Origin: Sutcliffiella horikoshii
GTDB taxonomy: Bacteria > Bacillota > Bacilli > Bacillales > Bacillaceae_I
Length of the DNA: 64,000 nt
Assembly: GCF_021991925.1 (NCBI RefSeq)
Contig: NZ_RXZI01000002.1
Span: forward strand, 620,001 to 684,000
Reading direction: 5' to 3'
This document shows, in pieces, positions 44,505 to 53,393 of this stretch. A program made the translations under genes and the position numbers. Under the pieces are notes generated by a model. It made no database searches. It was given only the letters and a program-made list of their open reading frames with translations, and was not told where the DNA came from. The first letter of the stretch is position 1. Each line of letters starts with the position of its first letter.

Positions 44505-45253
44505 TGGGGACATTGACCAAACAAGAATTTCGTTTTCTGGAAGAGAGCTGCCGGTTTGTAGCCGGGGAGGCAGAAGTGGAAGATACCATCTCCCTTCATT
44601 CCCTTATCCATGATGGAACGGAAGCGTATTTGTTGAAGGTGCAGGAGGCTTTGGGTACAGATGAAATGGACGTTGCCGCATCACTTCTCATGAAAAGGCT
44701 CGGCTTTCTTGCCGTTAATTGCCTGCTCTCGATGTCAGCATTCAATAAAACCTTGAAGGTGGACCCTTCTACTATCTGGATTGATTCATATGTGGAAAAT
44801 GATGTTTGGCTACCGAAGCTTCGTTATACAAAGGTACAAGCGGTTGAGGTGACGGCATATAATACTCGTGAAGAATGGAGAGTACAACATTTCAAAGAGC
44901 TTTTCCATGATTTATTTGCCCCCCTCATTCAACGATTGTCCAAAGTGGCGAAGGTATCCCGACAAACGTTATGGGAAAATATCGTGCTCTATATCTACTG
45001 GATGTACGAGTCCATCCTGCCAAACATAGAGTTGGATACACCATACCAAGAGGAAGATTTTAAAAGTTTATTGGAGGCGGACCCGGCTTTATTCGGAATG
45101 AAAAGAAACCCAGCAGCCACGTTCTATAAGCCTAAAACGTTTGTGGAACAGCACCAAGCTGAAATGAGGATGCGAACAACCTGTTGCTACTATTATAAAA
45201 CCAATAGCGAGGGTGCACGTTGCTCAACCTGTCCATTGAATTGTAATGTGTGA
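44501..45253 (+). CDS. FhuF-like ferric-siderophore reductase with C-terminal 2Fe-2S motif
   Basis: 250 residues. The C-terminus [20 protein letters not shown] has Cys228-Cys229-x11-Cys241-x2-Cys244, the FhuF-type 2Fe-2S ligand pattern. The rest is helical, as in siderophore-iron reductases. It would release iron from the imported siderophore in the cytosol. The start overlaps the ATPase stop (ATGA). Confidence 0.88.
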   Translation: MMGTLTKQEFRFLEESCRFVAGEAEVEDTISLHSLIHDGTEAYLLKVQEALGTDEMDVAASLLMKRLGFLAVNCLLSMSAFNKTLKVDPSTIWIDSYVENDVWLPKLRYTKVQAVEVTAYNTREEWRVQHFKELFHDLFAPLIQRLSKVAKVSRQTLWENIVLYIYWMYESILPNIELDTPYQEEDFKSLLEADPALFGMKRNPAATFYKPKTFVEQHQAEMRMRTTCCYYYKTNSEGARCSTCPLNCNV

Positions 45254-45298
45254 TTGACTTCACTATAATGGAACAAAAGCTTGAGGGGAGGTTCGCAA

Positions 45299-45550
45299 AT
45301 GAACGAAAAACTCGAACAGCAGTTGGATGGGTTATTAGAGAAATACACAGAGCTTCTTTTAGGAGAAGCGAATGAGGAGCACAAAGAAAATGTGAAAGCA
45401 TGGGTGCTCTATACATATATCGCAAAATCAATGCCACCACTTGTGAAGCATTGGAATGAGCAATATCCGGACGCCAAGCAGGACATGATGACATTAATCA
45501 AAGAGATCAAAGAACTGAATGATGCCCACCGTGCGAAAAGCGGTAAATAA
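45299..45550 (+). CDS. yusU: YusU-like DUF2573 protein
   Basis: 83-residue helical, acidic protein (KLEQQLDGLLEKYTELLLGEANEEHKENVKAWVLYTYIAKSMPPL). The start is the ATG after GAGGGGAGG; six extra upstream codons lack support. Synteny with the siderophore ATPase gene and the size match YusU. No known function. Confidence 0.75.
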   Translation: MNEKLEQQLDGLLEKYTELLLGEANEEHKENVKAWVLYTYIAKSMPPLVKHWNEQYPDAKQDMMTLIKEIKELNDAHRAKSGK

Positions 45551-45553
45551 AGA

Positions 45554-45592
45554 AGAGCCTTGAATTGCTATCTTGCAAATCAGGGCTCCTTT
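45554..45592 (+). terminator. Terminator after yusU
   Basis: GAGCCTTGAATTGC pairs with GCAAATCAGGGCTC, followed by CCTTT. Confidence 0.7.
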
Positions 45593-45706
45593 ACTTTAAA
45601 GTTTGCGAAGTTTCTCGCTTTGTAAATTCAATATATCCGTCCTAAAAGACCATTTATCAAATCTTAGCATTCAAAATCTGGGGAGAAAATAGCCAACTCC
45701 GGTTGG

Positions 45707-45846
45707 ATATCATGAAAATTTGAAATATATCACGAAAAATTGAAGGATATCATGAAATTTTGAATTATATCATGAAAATTCGAAAGATATCAGGAATTCC
45801 CACGATATATCATGAAATTCTTCATTTTATCAGGAAATCAACAAGA
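45707..45846. repeat. Tandem repeat, seven 20-bp units
   Basis: Units start ATATCATGAAAATTTGAAAT, then ATATCACGAAAAATTGAAGG, and five more at an exact 20-base period. ATATCA-GAA is conserved and units 5-7 drift. Lies between convergent genes, like the 21-bp repeat at 26.2 kb. Nothing else is recognisable in the gap from 45593 to 45943. Confidence 0.88.
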
Positions 45847-45943
45847 ACCGCTTCGTATCTCCCGCCAACCATCTCCCACTCCTTTCATCAATATCTCCGC
45901 CCAACATCCACCGCATTCCGTAAATTCAGGCTTTTTTATTTGG

Positions 45944-46588
45944 CTATAAACAAAGTTCTTTATCCTCACTTACACCCCTTGAACACCTCTCACGTACTTC
46001 CGCCTTCTCCACATACCAGAAGTCCTTTTCTTTCAACATCGTCAGCTTTATATCACTTCCTGAAACAGAATCATCACGCATGCCATAACTCATGATATAC
46101 CCGTCCGCCTTACCCTCAGCCGAGTAATCAATCCTGGTGTTAATTTCCCATACATCCATACCAAGTCCATAACTGATTTCTACATCCAACATCCATGCAT
46201 TCATTAACACCCCTGGATTTTCCCAAATTTGATTGGCACTCCCCAGAGTCTCCTCAAATTCTCCATCCCACTCTCGCCAATTTGTAACGCCTTTTCTCCA
46301 GCCGTTCTCTTCTGCCATAGAATGATCGATTAAGTAATCCCAAAGTTGTGCATCAACATCTCGCCATAAACGAGGAACTTGATCTTTAGGAATTATGAAG
46401 AACTCCCCAGTCTCCTCTTCTTCAGGCTTTTGGGAAACTGTCTCTAATTCCATTTCTTTATCCTCTAGTTGTGCATAGACTTCCGCTACTTCCTTTTCTA
46501 AATCTGCAACTTTTTCTTGATGACCGTCTGAATTAGAGCATCCACTTAACAAAACTCCTACCACAATCAAAGAAATTAAATGTTTCAC
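45944..46588 (-). CDS. Uncharacterised lipoprotein
   Basis: 214 residues from a GTG start with AGGGGTG six bases upstream; a GTG three codons earlier overlaps that site. Signal peptide with lipobox LLSGC (Cys17), then a coiled-coil-prone stretch (EKVADLEKEVAEVYAQLEDKEMELETVS), then a globular domain with many Trp residues (WRKGVTNWREWDGEFEETLGSANQIWENPGV). No family recognised. Confidence 0.75.
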   Translation of the reverse strand: MKHLISLIVVGVLLSGCSNSDGHQEKVADLEKEVAEVYAQLEDKEMELETVSQKPEEEETGEFFIIPKDQVPRLWRDVDAQLWDYLIDHSMAEENGWRKGVTNWREWDGEFEETLGSANQIWENPGVLMNAWMLDVEISYGLGMDVWEINTRIDYSAEGKADGYIMSYGMRDDSVSGSDIKLTMLKEKDFWYVEKAEVRERCSRGVSEDKELCL

Positions 46589-46785
46589 CAAATTCACCCC
46601 TAAAATAAAAACAATTTGTTTAATTTTACCACATCAAACGCAAAGGGATTATGTTAATTAGAAAGGTTCGTGTTTCGGAAAATATTGAGAAGGGTAGAGG
46701 GGAAGATAAGATTTTGCATGGACTTAAAAATACCAAAAAACAACGGATGATACTGAATGTGTCAGCTCACCCGTCGCTTTATTAT

Positions 46786-47124
46786 TTATTGCATCATCCC
46801 ATTGTTTCCATAAGGAAACTGGTTCGAGTAGCCTTGGAACTGTTGATATTCCTGTTGAAGTTTCGTCTGATCGGCAGGCTCAAGTCCATACCAGCCTTTT
46901 TGGAACATCAAATTGTATAGCTCACGCTGACAGTTCTGCGTTTCGTTAAAGATTGCAAGCAAATCTGAATAAATCTGTTGGTTGCTTGCTTCATTAAGTG
47001 CGGTGCTATAGGAAGCGGTCATGTATTTCTCTGTTGCCAACATGTCATTGATAAAGTCACGGTCATTCATTTGAGGTGTTTTGGCAACTTGTGTCTCAGG
47101 ATTCTGTATTTTTTGCTGATTCAT
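46786..47124 (-). CDS. Spore coat protein, CotF-like
   Basis: 112 residues of the CotF coat family, a helical ferritin-like fold: DFINDMLATEKYMTASYSTALNEASNQQIYSDLLAIFNETQNCQRELYNLMFQKGWYGLEP, with a Gln/Asn/Tyr-rich tail (QQEYQQFQGYSNQFPYGNNG). The start has AGAAGGG upstream. Forms a pair with the next minus-strand gene and points to a spore-former. Confidence 0.9.
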   Translation of the reverse strand: MNQQKIQNPETQVAKTPQMNDRDFINDMLATEKYMTASYSTALNEASNQQIYSDLLAIFNETQNCQRELYNLMFQKGWYGLEPADQTKLQQEYQQFQGYSNQFPYGNNGMMQ

Positions 47125-47140
47125 GAAGTACCCTTCTTTC

Positions 47141-47422
47141 TTATTGGAGTGGCTGCTGTTGCTGCGTTTGATTTTGACCCTGAATGTGAGTCAAAATCTT
47201 TTGATAATGCCTTTGATGCATTTGGCCTGCTTTTTCAATGGCACTCACAACTTCTTGATCCTGACATTGACTTGCAAAGAAATGAGCTTTTTTCATCGCG
47301 AGTAAATTCCATGAAAGCATATCTGCAAAATATAAGGAATCTTTTGTCGTTACTACGTTTGGCGGCTGCTGATAAGTACCTGGTTGTTGAGTTGTATTTT
47401 GCTGTGGTTGCTGCTGTTGCAT
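47141..47422 (-). CDS. yusN: Spore coat protein, CotF/YusN-like
   Basis: 93 residues from the ATG preceded by AGGAGG at 7 bases; an ATG six codons upstream overlaps that site. A Gln-rich N-terminus (QQQQPQQNTTQQPGTYQQPP) precedes a CotF-type helical core (DSLYFADMLSWNLLAMKKAHFFASQCQDQEVVSAIEKAGQMHQRHYQKIL). Position next to fadM matches yusN in B. subtilis. 16 bp from the second coat gene. Confidence 0.8.
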   Translation of the reverse strand: MQQQQPQQNTTQQPGTYQQPPNVVTTKDSLYFADMLSWNLLAMKKAHFFASQCQDQEVVSAIEKAGQMHQRHYQKILTHIQGQNQTQQQQPLQ

Positions 47423-47618
47423 ACAACGACCTCCTATCATAATCTATCAAATGTAGCGTAACCTTTTAGCAGAAAATTATGTATGAATCGGGAAAATCAT
47501 CGACACTCATAATGTTTAAATTAACGACAGCAAACAACACTATTTCCCGACAAATAATTTGTATTCAAATATTTGAAAAGATGATAAAATGAGGGTGTAA
47601 TTTTATTTTCACACTCAA

Positions 47619-47632
47619 TGAAAGCGTTTACT
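47619..47632 (+). promoter_or_regulatory. cre-like site upstream of fadM
   Basis: TGAAAGCGTTTACT fits the CcpA pattern TGNAANCGNNNNCA at all but the last base. It lies about 180 bp before the gene, in a 389-bp gap with no other gene. Fits repression of fatty-acid and proline use by glucose. Confidence 0.6.
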
Positions 47633-47811
47633 ATAAAGCTCTTTTCATCAAGATTTGTTGCTGTTAGTGAGCAAAAAGTCGGTATTAGGACTTTTAACTG
47701 CATACACACTCTAGATATGGCTTGAAATGTATATGAAAAGAGCGATAATTTCAGAAAAATAGCACAAAGCAATCGGAGAGGGACACCAAGAAAAGCGGGA
47801 GGAATAACAAC

Positions 47812-48729
47812 ATGGAACAAGTAATGCGCAATACATTTTTATATTTATCCAAGAATAAGGCATTAACGAAAATGGCAAGAAAATACGGATTACGTTGTGG
47901 GGCAGGCAGGTTTGTCGCGGGTGAACGGATCGATCAAGCAGTAAAATGCATCCAGGAGCTCAACCAAAAAGACCTTTGTGTCACGATCGACTATTTGGGT
48001 GAATTCATTGATACCGAAGCAGAAGCAAATGAAATGGCAGACAACTCCATCGAAGCCATTCGTGCGATCGGCACCGAAAACCTCGATTCCCAATTGTCAT
48101 TAAAAATGACTTCCATGGGACTGGATATCTCAGAAGAAGTGGTTATGCGAAACATGCGCAGAATTCTTGATGCAGCAAAGGAATATGGAGTATTCGTCAC
48201 CATTGATATGGAAGACTACTCACGCTGCGGAAAAACAATTGAGATCTTTAAAAAGCTAAGAGAGGATTATGACAATGTTGGAACAGTCATCCAGTCCTAT
48301 TTATACCGTACGATTAAGGACATGGAAGATCTTAACCAATACAGTCCGAACCTCCGTCTTGTAAAAGGTGCTTACAAAGAGTCACCTGAAGTTGCTTTTC
48401 CTGAGAAAAAAGATGTGGATGATAATTTCAAAAAAATTATCGAGATGCATCTATTGAACGGAAACTACACAGCAGTTGCCACCCATGATGATACCATGAT
48501 TGAATATACAAAAGATCTAGTCAAGAAACACGGTATCTCAAAGGATCAATTCGAGTTCCAAATGCTATACGGAATCCGCCCAGAGCGCCAGTTAGAGCTA
48601 GTTAAAGAAGGCTACAAAATGCGCGTTTACGTTCCATACGGCACAGACTGGTACGGATACTTCATGCGCCGCCTGGCAGAACGCCCTGCAAACGTCGCAT
48701 TCGTACTAAAAGGAATCATCAAGAAATAA
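47812..48729 (+). CDS. fadM: Proline dehydrogenase family protein FadM (PutM)
   Basis: 305-residue FAD-dependent TIM barrel oxidising proline to pyrroline-5-carboxylate. Motifs: CVTIDYLGEFIDTEAEANEM, VFVTIDMEDYSRC, GTVIQSYLYRTIKDMEDL, LRLVKGAYKESPEVAFPEKKDVD and the C-terminal RVYVPYGTDWYGYFMRRLAERPANV. In B. subtilis this gene (yusM/fadM) stands beside fadNAE and yuzL as here. Ribosome site GGGAGGA. Confidence 0.92.
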   Translation: MEQVMRNTFLYLSKNKALTKMARKYGLRCGAGRFVAGERIDQAVKCIQELNQKDLCVTIDYLGEFIDTEAEANEMADNSIEAIRAIGTENLDSQLSLKMTSMGLDISEEVVMRNMRRILDAAKEYGVFVTIDMEDYSRCGKTIEIFKKLREDYDNVGTVIQSYLYRTIKDMEDLNQYSPNLRLVKGAYKESPEVAFPEKKDVDDNFKKIIEMHLLNGNYTAVATHDDTMIEYTKDLVKKHGISKDQFEFQMLYGIRPERQLELVKEGYKMRVYVPYGTDWYGYFMRRLAERPANVAFVLKGIIKK

Positions 48730-48731
48730 GA

Positions 48732-48756
48732 GAGAGCGTGCGAAATGCACGCTCTT
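48732..48756 (+). terminator. fadM terminator, proximal copy
   Basis: GAGAGCGTGC, loop GAAAT, GCACGCTCTT: a 9-10 bp stem. The 25 bases are repeated exactly 240 bp further on. Unlike the distal copy it has no T run. Confidence 0.85.
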
Positions 48757-48971
48757 AGCTGTTGACAAACCCTAATCAACTTCAGATTTGCTTTTTCTTA
48801 TTGATCTTCGTTCCAGGCACTTCGCTTTCCTGCAGGCGGTCCGTAAGCCTCCTCACTCCGTTGCGGGGTCTTACCTGTCCCTTCCTCCCGCAGGAGTCTG
48901 CGCGCCTTCCACTACGATCAACATGAGAATCTCAACATTTTGAAGAATAACTAGCTTTGTCTACATAATGT
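48757..48971 (-). repeat. Family C repeat element inserted at the fadM/yuzL terminator
   Basis: 215 bp between the two terminator copies. Ends are an imperfect inverted pair: TGTTGACAAACC on the left, complement of TGTAGACAAAGC on the right. The core on the minus strand has GACTCCTGCGGGAGGAAG, AAGACCCCGCAACGGAGTG and GGAAAGCGAAGTGCC, related to family A. Confidence 0.82.
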
Positions 48972-48996
48972 GAGAGCGTGCGAAATGCACGCTCTT
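48972..48996. terminator. fadM/yuzL terminator, distal copy
   Basis: Exact duplicate of the fadM hairpin, now followed by TTTTTC on the plus strand and AAA... on the other. It can serve the convergent yuzL gene whose stop lies 15 bp away. Confidence 0.85.
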
Positions 48997-49010
48997 TTTC
49001 GTATATAACA

Positions 49011-49157
49011 TCAGTCTTGCATGTTTTGTTTCCCGTACTGCTGATTGTTGCTCGTCTTTTTGCCGCTATAGTCCATTTCCACGGTAGGACCAGCGTTTCC
49101 TTTTACACTTGCCGCACTTTTTGCAGCATGAGAAGGTTGTTTTTTCATTTTTGCCAT
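49011..49157 (-). CDS. yuzL: YuzL-like small protein
   Basis: 48-residue basic, hydrophilic protein (MAKMKKQPSHAAKSAASVKG, then NAGPTVEMDYSGKKTSNNQQ). Strong GGAGGTGA ribosome site seven bases before the ATG. Sequence and position between fadM and fadN match the YuzL family of Bacilli. Function unknown. A plus-strand frame across the same stretch has no ribosome site and is rejected. Confidence 0.82.
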   Translation of the reverse strand: MAKMKKQPSHAAKSAASVKGNAGPTVEMDYSGKKTSNNQQYGKQNMQD

Positions 49158-49249
49158 GATGTCTCACCTCCACCTTTTCATTTTTCCCACACCATATAGC
49201 AACATACAGCTCACCTTTGAAAATAATATGGTAAATTCCGATTTATTTA

Positions 49250-49278
49250 TTGCGAAAATTTTCAAAATACTTTATAGT
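49250..49278 (+). promoter_or_regulatory. fadN promoter
   Basis: -35 TTGCGA and -10 TATAGT with a 17-bp spacer, about 115 bp before the gene and upstream of the FadR operator. Confidence 0.55.
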
Positions 49279-49326
49279 TAAAACCAAGGGAACTCTTGTA
49301 AAGGAGATATTTTTTTGCGGTAAAAA

Positions 49327-49344
49327 TGAATGAGCATTCATTCA
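49327..49344. promoter_or_regulatory. FadR operator
   Basis: TGAATGAGCATTCATTCA matches the Bacillus FadR consensus TGAATGANTANTCATTCA at all but one fixed base. Binding downstream of the promoter represses fadNAE until long-chain acyl-CoA is present. Confidence 0.9.
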
Positions 49345-49391
49345 AAAAACTATCACTAACTATTAAAACCAACTATCAAGGGGGAGGAAGA

Positions 49392-51776
49392 ATGAAACAA
49401 AGTATTAAAAAGGTTGCTGTAATTGGATCTGGAGTTATGGGATCCGGCATCGCCGCACACTTAGCAAACGTTGGCATTCCTACAATCTTGTTAGATATCG
49501 TTCCTAACAAATTAACGAGTGAAGAAGAACAAAAAGGCTTAACACTCTCTGATAAAGCAATCCGAAACAAATTTACAAATACAGCTTTACAAAAATTATT
49601 AAAGCAAAAACCAGCTCCACTTACATCTAAATCTAATCTTGCTCTAATCGAAGCAGGAAACTTAGAAGACGATATGGAAAAGATTGCGGATTGCGATTGG
49701 GTCATTGAAGTGATCGTCGAGAACCTGGAAATCAAAAAGCAACTTTTCGAAAAGGTGGATGCACACCGCAAACCTGGAAGCATCATCAGCTCCAACACAT
49801 CCGGTATCTCCATTGAAGCGATGGCAGAAGGACGCTCCGACGATTTTAAAAAGAATTTCCTTGGAACACACTTCTTTAACCCACCGCGTTATTTGAAATT
49901 ACTAGAAGTGATACCGACAAAAGCTACCAACCCGGAAGTTGTAAGCTTCATCAAATCTTTTGGCGAAGATGTATTAGGGAAAGGCATCGTACTTGCAAAG
50001 GATACGCCAAACTTCATTGCCAACCGCATCGGAACATATGGATTACTTGTAACGGTGAACGAAATGCTCGAGGGCGGCTATAGCGTTGGGGAAGTGGACT
50101 CTGTTACTGGTCCTGCAATCGGCAGACCGAAGAGTGCAACCTTCCGTACACTTGATGTTGTTGGGTTGGACACATTCATCCATGTAGCCAACAATGTGTA
50201 TGAAAAAGTGGAAGGCAAGGAACAAGAAGTATTCCGAATTCCTGACTTCATGAACAAGATGAAGGAAAAAGGTTGGTTGGGCTCCAAGTCCGGTCAAGGC
50301 TTCTTCCTAAAACAAGGAAAAGAGATTTTGGAACTTAACCCAGAAACATTGGAATATAACGCACGTAAAAAGTTGAAAACTCCTGCGCTTGAAATGAGCA
50401 AACAAGCAAAAGGCTATAGCAACAAAATGAAAGCGCTTGTATATGCCGACGATCGAGCAGGAAATCTTATCTGGAGTATTCTTGCACCGGTATTAAGCTA
50501 TTCTGCCGAGTTACTTGGTGAAATCGCCGAAGATATCGTGGCAATCGACCAAGCAATGAAATGGGGCTTCGGTTGGGACCATGGACCATTTGAAACATGG
50601 GATGCCATAGGTCTGGAAGAGTCAGTCATGAAAATGAAAGAAGACGGTATTCCGGTTCCAAAATGGGTCGACGAAATGCTAGCCAACGGCCACCGTTCCT
50701 TCTACCAAAAGGATGGCGGAACAACTCTATTCTATGACAATGGAACGTATAAAGCGCTAGAAGTAAATCCAAAAGTAGTTCACTTGAAAACCTTGAAAGA
50801 AACAAAGGGTGTAATCAAGAAAAACTCTGGAGCAAGCTTAATCGACCTTGGAGACGATGTCGCATTACTTGAATTCCAATCACCGAACAATGCGATTGGG
50901 CTCGATATTATCCAAATGGTGAATTATGCACTTGAGGAAGTGGATAAGAACTACAAAGGGCTTGTAATCGGAAATCAAGGCAAGAACTTCTGTGTAGGTG
51001 CAAACCTTGCCATGATCCTGATGGAAGCGCAAGACGACAATTATTTTGAAATAGACATGGTTGTTAAGCACTTCCAACAAGCCATGATGAAAATAAAATA
51101 CAGCTCCAAACCGGTTGTGGCAGCACCATTCGGCATGACACTTGGTGGTGGAACAGAAATCTGCTTGCCAACAAGCCAACTGCAGGCATCCAGTGAGACG
51201 TATATGGGTCTTGTAGAAGTCGGAGTCGGATTGATCCCTGGTGGGGGCGGAAATAAGGAGCTTTATATAAAACATTTAAACAGCATGCCACAAGGACTGG
51301 AATATGACCTGCAAAAGGTTGCGAACAAAGTGTTCGAACAAATTGCGACGGCAAAAGTCTCCACTTCCGCAGCTGAAGCAAGAGATCTTCACCTATTGAA
51401 CAATAAAGATCAAATCAGCTTCAACGGCGACCACTTAATCCATGACGCGAAGCAGGCGGTAACAAGTCTCTATGATGCAGGTTACACAGCGCCTGTTCGC
51501 AGAAAAGTCCCTGTGGTTGGGGAAACAGGCTATGCAACTTTATTGCTTGGAGCACACAATATGCACTATTTCGGATTCATTTCCGAACACGACTTAAAGA
51601 TTGCCAAAAAGCTTGCACATGTCATCGCAGGTGGAAATGTACCGTTCGGAACGGAAGTGGATGAACAGTACCTACTCGATCTTGAGCGCGAAGCATTCCT
51701 GAGCCTAGTTGGAGAAGCAAAATCCCAACAACGCATGCAACACATGCTAGTAAAAGGAAAACCATTGCGTAACTAA
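49392..51776 (+). CDS. fadN: 3-hydroxyacyl-CoA dehydrogenase / enoyl-CoA hydratase
   Basis: 794-residue bifunctional beta-oxidation enzyme. N-terminal NAD-binding domain (VAVIGSGVMGSGIAAHLANVGIPTILLD, residues 10-35), dehydrogenase domain with NTSGISIEAMAEG, THFFNPPRYLKLLEVIPT and the C-terminal helical repeats, then a crotonase domain (from about residue 490: GLVIGNQGKNFCVGANLAMI, PVVAAPFGMTLGGGTEICL, VEVGVGLIPGGGG). The ATG after GGGGAGG is used; an upstream extension would read through the FadR operator. Leads the fadNAE set under FadR control. Confidence 0.95.
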   Translation: MKQSIKKVAVIGSGVMGSGIAAHLANVGIPTILLDIVPNKLTSEEEQKGLTLSDKAIRNKFTNTALQKLLKQKPAPLTSKSNLALIEAGNLEDDMEKIADCDWVIEVIVENLEIKKQLFEKVDAHRKPGSIISSNTSGISIEAMAEGRSDDFKKNFLGTHFFNPPRYLKLLEVIPTKATNPEVVSFIKSFGEDVLGKGIVLAKDTPNFIANRIGTYGLLVTVNEMLEGGYSVGEVDSVTGPAIGRPKSATFRTLDVVGLDTFIHVANNVYEKVEGKEQEVFRIPDFMNKMKEKGWLGSKSGQGFFLKQGKEILELNPETLEYNARKKLKTPALEMSKQAKGYSNKMKALVYADDRAGNLIWSILAPVLSYSAELLGEIAEDIVAIDQAMKWGFGWDHGPFETWDAIGLEESVMKMKEDGIPVPKWVDEMLANGHRSFYQKDGGTTLFYDNGTYKALEVNPKVVHLKTLKETKGVIKKNSGASLIDLGDDVALLEFQSPNNAIGLDIIQMVNYALEEVDKNYKGLVIGNQGKNFCVGANLAMILMEAQDDNYFEIDMVVKHFQQAMMKIKYSSKPVVAAPFGMTLGGGTEICLPTSQLQASSETYMGLVEVGVGLIPGGGGNKELYIKHLNSMPQGLEYDLQKVANKVFEQIATAKVSTSAAEARDLHLLNNKDQISFNGDHLIHDAKQAVTSLYDAGYTAPVRRKVPVVGETGYATLLLGAHNMHYFGFISEHDLKIAKKLAHVIAGGNVPFGTEVDEQYLLDLEREAFLSLVGEAKSQQRMQHMLVKGKPLRN

Positions 51777-51799
51777 ACGATTTCATTTAAAAAAATTCC

Positions 51800-51931
51800 T
51801 AGCTGTTGTTTGGAGCAAAAGGCGTAGACTCCTGAGGGAGATAGCGCTAGGTGGAGACCCCGCAGGCTTGCCGAGGAGGCTCCACCAGCGCCCCTAGGAA
51901 AGCGAAGCCTTTTGCGGAAATCAACAGCGTT
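51800..51931 (+). repeat. Palindromic repeat, family A, between fadN and fadA
   Basis: GCTGTTGTTTGGAGC and GGAAATCAACAGC ends, interior of the CCTGAGGGAGA / CCCCTAGG subtype shared with the copy at 16.1 kb. Inserted inside an operon that would have to be transcribed through it. Confidence 0.88.
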
Positions 51932-51983
51932 GTTAAAAGCAAAATCAACTCTACTAAACTACTAGAAAAGCGAGGGGAGCATT

Positions 51984-53162
51984 TTGAAAGAAGCGGTTAT
52001 TGTTGCTGGTGCAAGAACACCAGTCGGAAGATCAAGAAAAGGATCACTAGCTACAGTTCGACCAGATGATCTAGGGGCATTAGTAGTAAAAGAAACATTA
52101 AAACGAGCAGGCAATTATGATGGTCCAATCGATGACCTGATTTTCGGGTGTGCAATGCCAGAAGCGGAACAAGGGCTGAACATGGCTAGAAATATCGGAG
52201 GGTTAGCTGGGCTTCCATCAAGTGTACCTGCAATTACCATCAATAGATATTGTTCCTCAGGCTTGCAGACTATTGCGTATGCGGCAGAACGAATCATGCT
52301 TGGACACTCTGAATCCATCATCGCGGGTGGAGCAGAATCCATGAGCATGGTCCCGATGGTGGGTCACACAGTACGACCGAATGCAAGACTAGTGGATTCC
52401 GCACCAGAATACTACATGGGAATGGGCCATACGGCAGAACAGGTGGCATCAAAGTACGGTGTAAGCCGTGAAGACCAGGATGCATTCGCAGTTCGCAGTC
52501 ATGAACGTGCTGCAAGGGCGATTCAAGAAGGTAAATTTGTGGATGAGATTGTACCTGTTGATGTAACGCTTCGTAAGGTTGGGGCTAACAACAAATTGCA
52601 AGAGTCCACCTTCACATTCAGCCAAGACGAGGGAGTCAGAGCTGGTACCTCCATGGAAGTATTGAGCAAACTTCGTCCGGCATTCAATGTTAAAGGCTCG
52701 GTCACAGCTGGAAACTCCTCACAAACAAGTGACGGAGCAGCATCTGTCCTTGTGATGGAAAGAGAAAGAGCGGAAGCCTTGGGGTTAAAACCTATCGCTA
52801 AGTTCCGATCCTTTGCTGTAGGTGGTGTACCACCGGAAGTAATGGGTATCGGCCCGGTAGTTGCTATTCCTAAAGCACTTAAGCTTGCAGGCTTGGAACT
52901 TTCGGATATCGGCTTGCTCGAATTGAACGAAGCATTTGCTTCCCAAGCAATCCAGGTCATGCGCGAATTGGGACTTGATGAAGACAAAGTAAACGTGAAC
53001 GGTGGAGCAATCGCCCTAGGACACCCACTTGGATGCACAGGATCCAAACTGACCCTGACCCTCCTACACGAAATGCAACGCCGCAACGAACAGTTCGGTA
53101 TCGTCAGCATGTGTATCGGCGGCGGAATGGGTGCCGCAGGCGTATTCGAACTACTGGCTTAA
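51984..53162 (+). CDS. fadA: Acetyl-CoA C-acyltransferase (3-ketoacyl-CoA thiolase)
   Basis: 392-residue thiolase doing the last beta-oxidation step. Active-site Cys90 in NRYCSSGLQTIAYAAE, the NEAFASQ motif, GGAIALGHPLGCTG (His) and the second Cys in CIGGGMGAAGVFEL. Uses a TTG start with GAGGGGAGC just upstream; no ATG gives a full-length protein. Substrate comes from FadN. Separated from both neighbours by repeats. Confidence 0.95.
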   Translation: MKEAVIVAGARTPVGRSRKGSLATVRPDDLGALVVKETLKRAGNYDGPIDDLIFGCAMPEAEQGLNMARNIGGLAGLPSSVPAITINRYCSSGLQTIAYAAERIMLGHSESIIAGGAESMSMVPMVGHTVRPNARLVDSAPEYYMGMGHTAEQVASKYGVSREDQDAFAVRSHERAARAIQEGKFVDEIVPVDVTLRKVGANNKLQESTFTFSQDEGVRAGTSMEVLSKLRPAFNVKGSVTAGNSSQTSDGAASVLVMERERAEALGLKPIAKFRSFAVGGVPPEVMGIGPVVAIPKALKLAGLELSDIGLLELNEAFASQAIQVMRELGLDEDKVNVNGGAIALGHPLGCTGSKLTLTLLHEMQRRNEQFGIVSMCIGGGMGAAGVFELLA

Positions 53163-53211
53163 AAAATATGTTTTTAAAGTTGAATTGATATGTTATTAAG
53201 ATGTGATTTCC

Positions 53212-53336
53212 CCTGTTGACTGAAGTGCAGGGAGTTCGACTCCTGCGGGAGGTAGCGGTAGCTTGAGACCCCTGAAGCGTTGTGAGGAGGCTCAAGCACA
53301 CGCTTCGCGGAAAGCGAACACCCGGAACGGAAGTCA
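53212..53336 (+). repeat. Palindromic repeat, family B, copy 2, between fadA and fadE
   Basis: Ends related to the 33.0 kb copy (GTGCAGGGAGTTCGACTCC on the left, GAACACCCGGAACGGAAGTCA on the right), with the GTAGCGGTAGCTTGAGACCCC core. The arms TTGACTGAAGTGCAGG / CCGGAACGGAAGTCA keep partial pairing. Confidence 0.8.
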
Positions 53337-53393
53337 TCCGGGAGTTATCCAGAAAACAAGTGTTTTTTAATAACCATTCGGGAGGAAAACAAA

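Noticed and set aside
46651-46920. Plus-strand frame overlapping the first CotF-like gene
   Set aside because: Most of its length is antisense to a recognisable coat protein and it has no ribosome site.
48978-49199. Plus-strand frame opposite yuzL
   Set aside because: Starts inside a terminator hairpin and has no ribosome site, while the minus-strand 48-codon gene has a strong GGAGGTGA.
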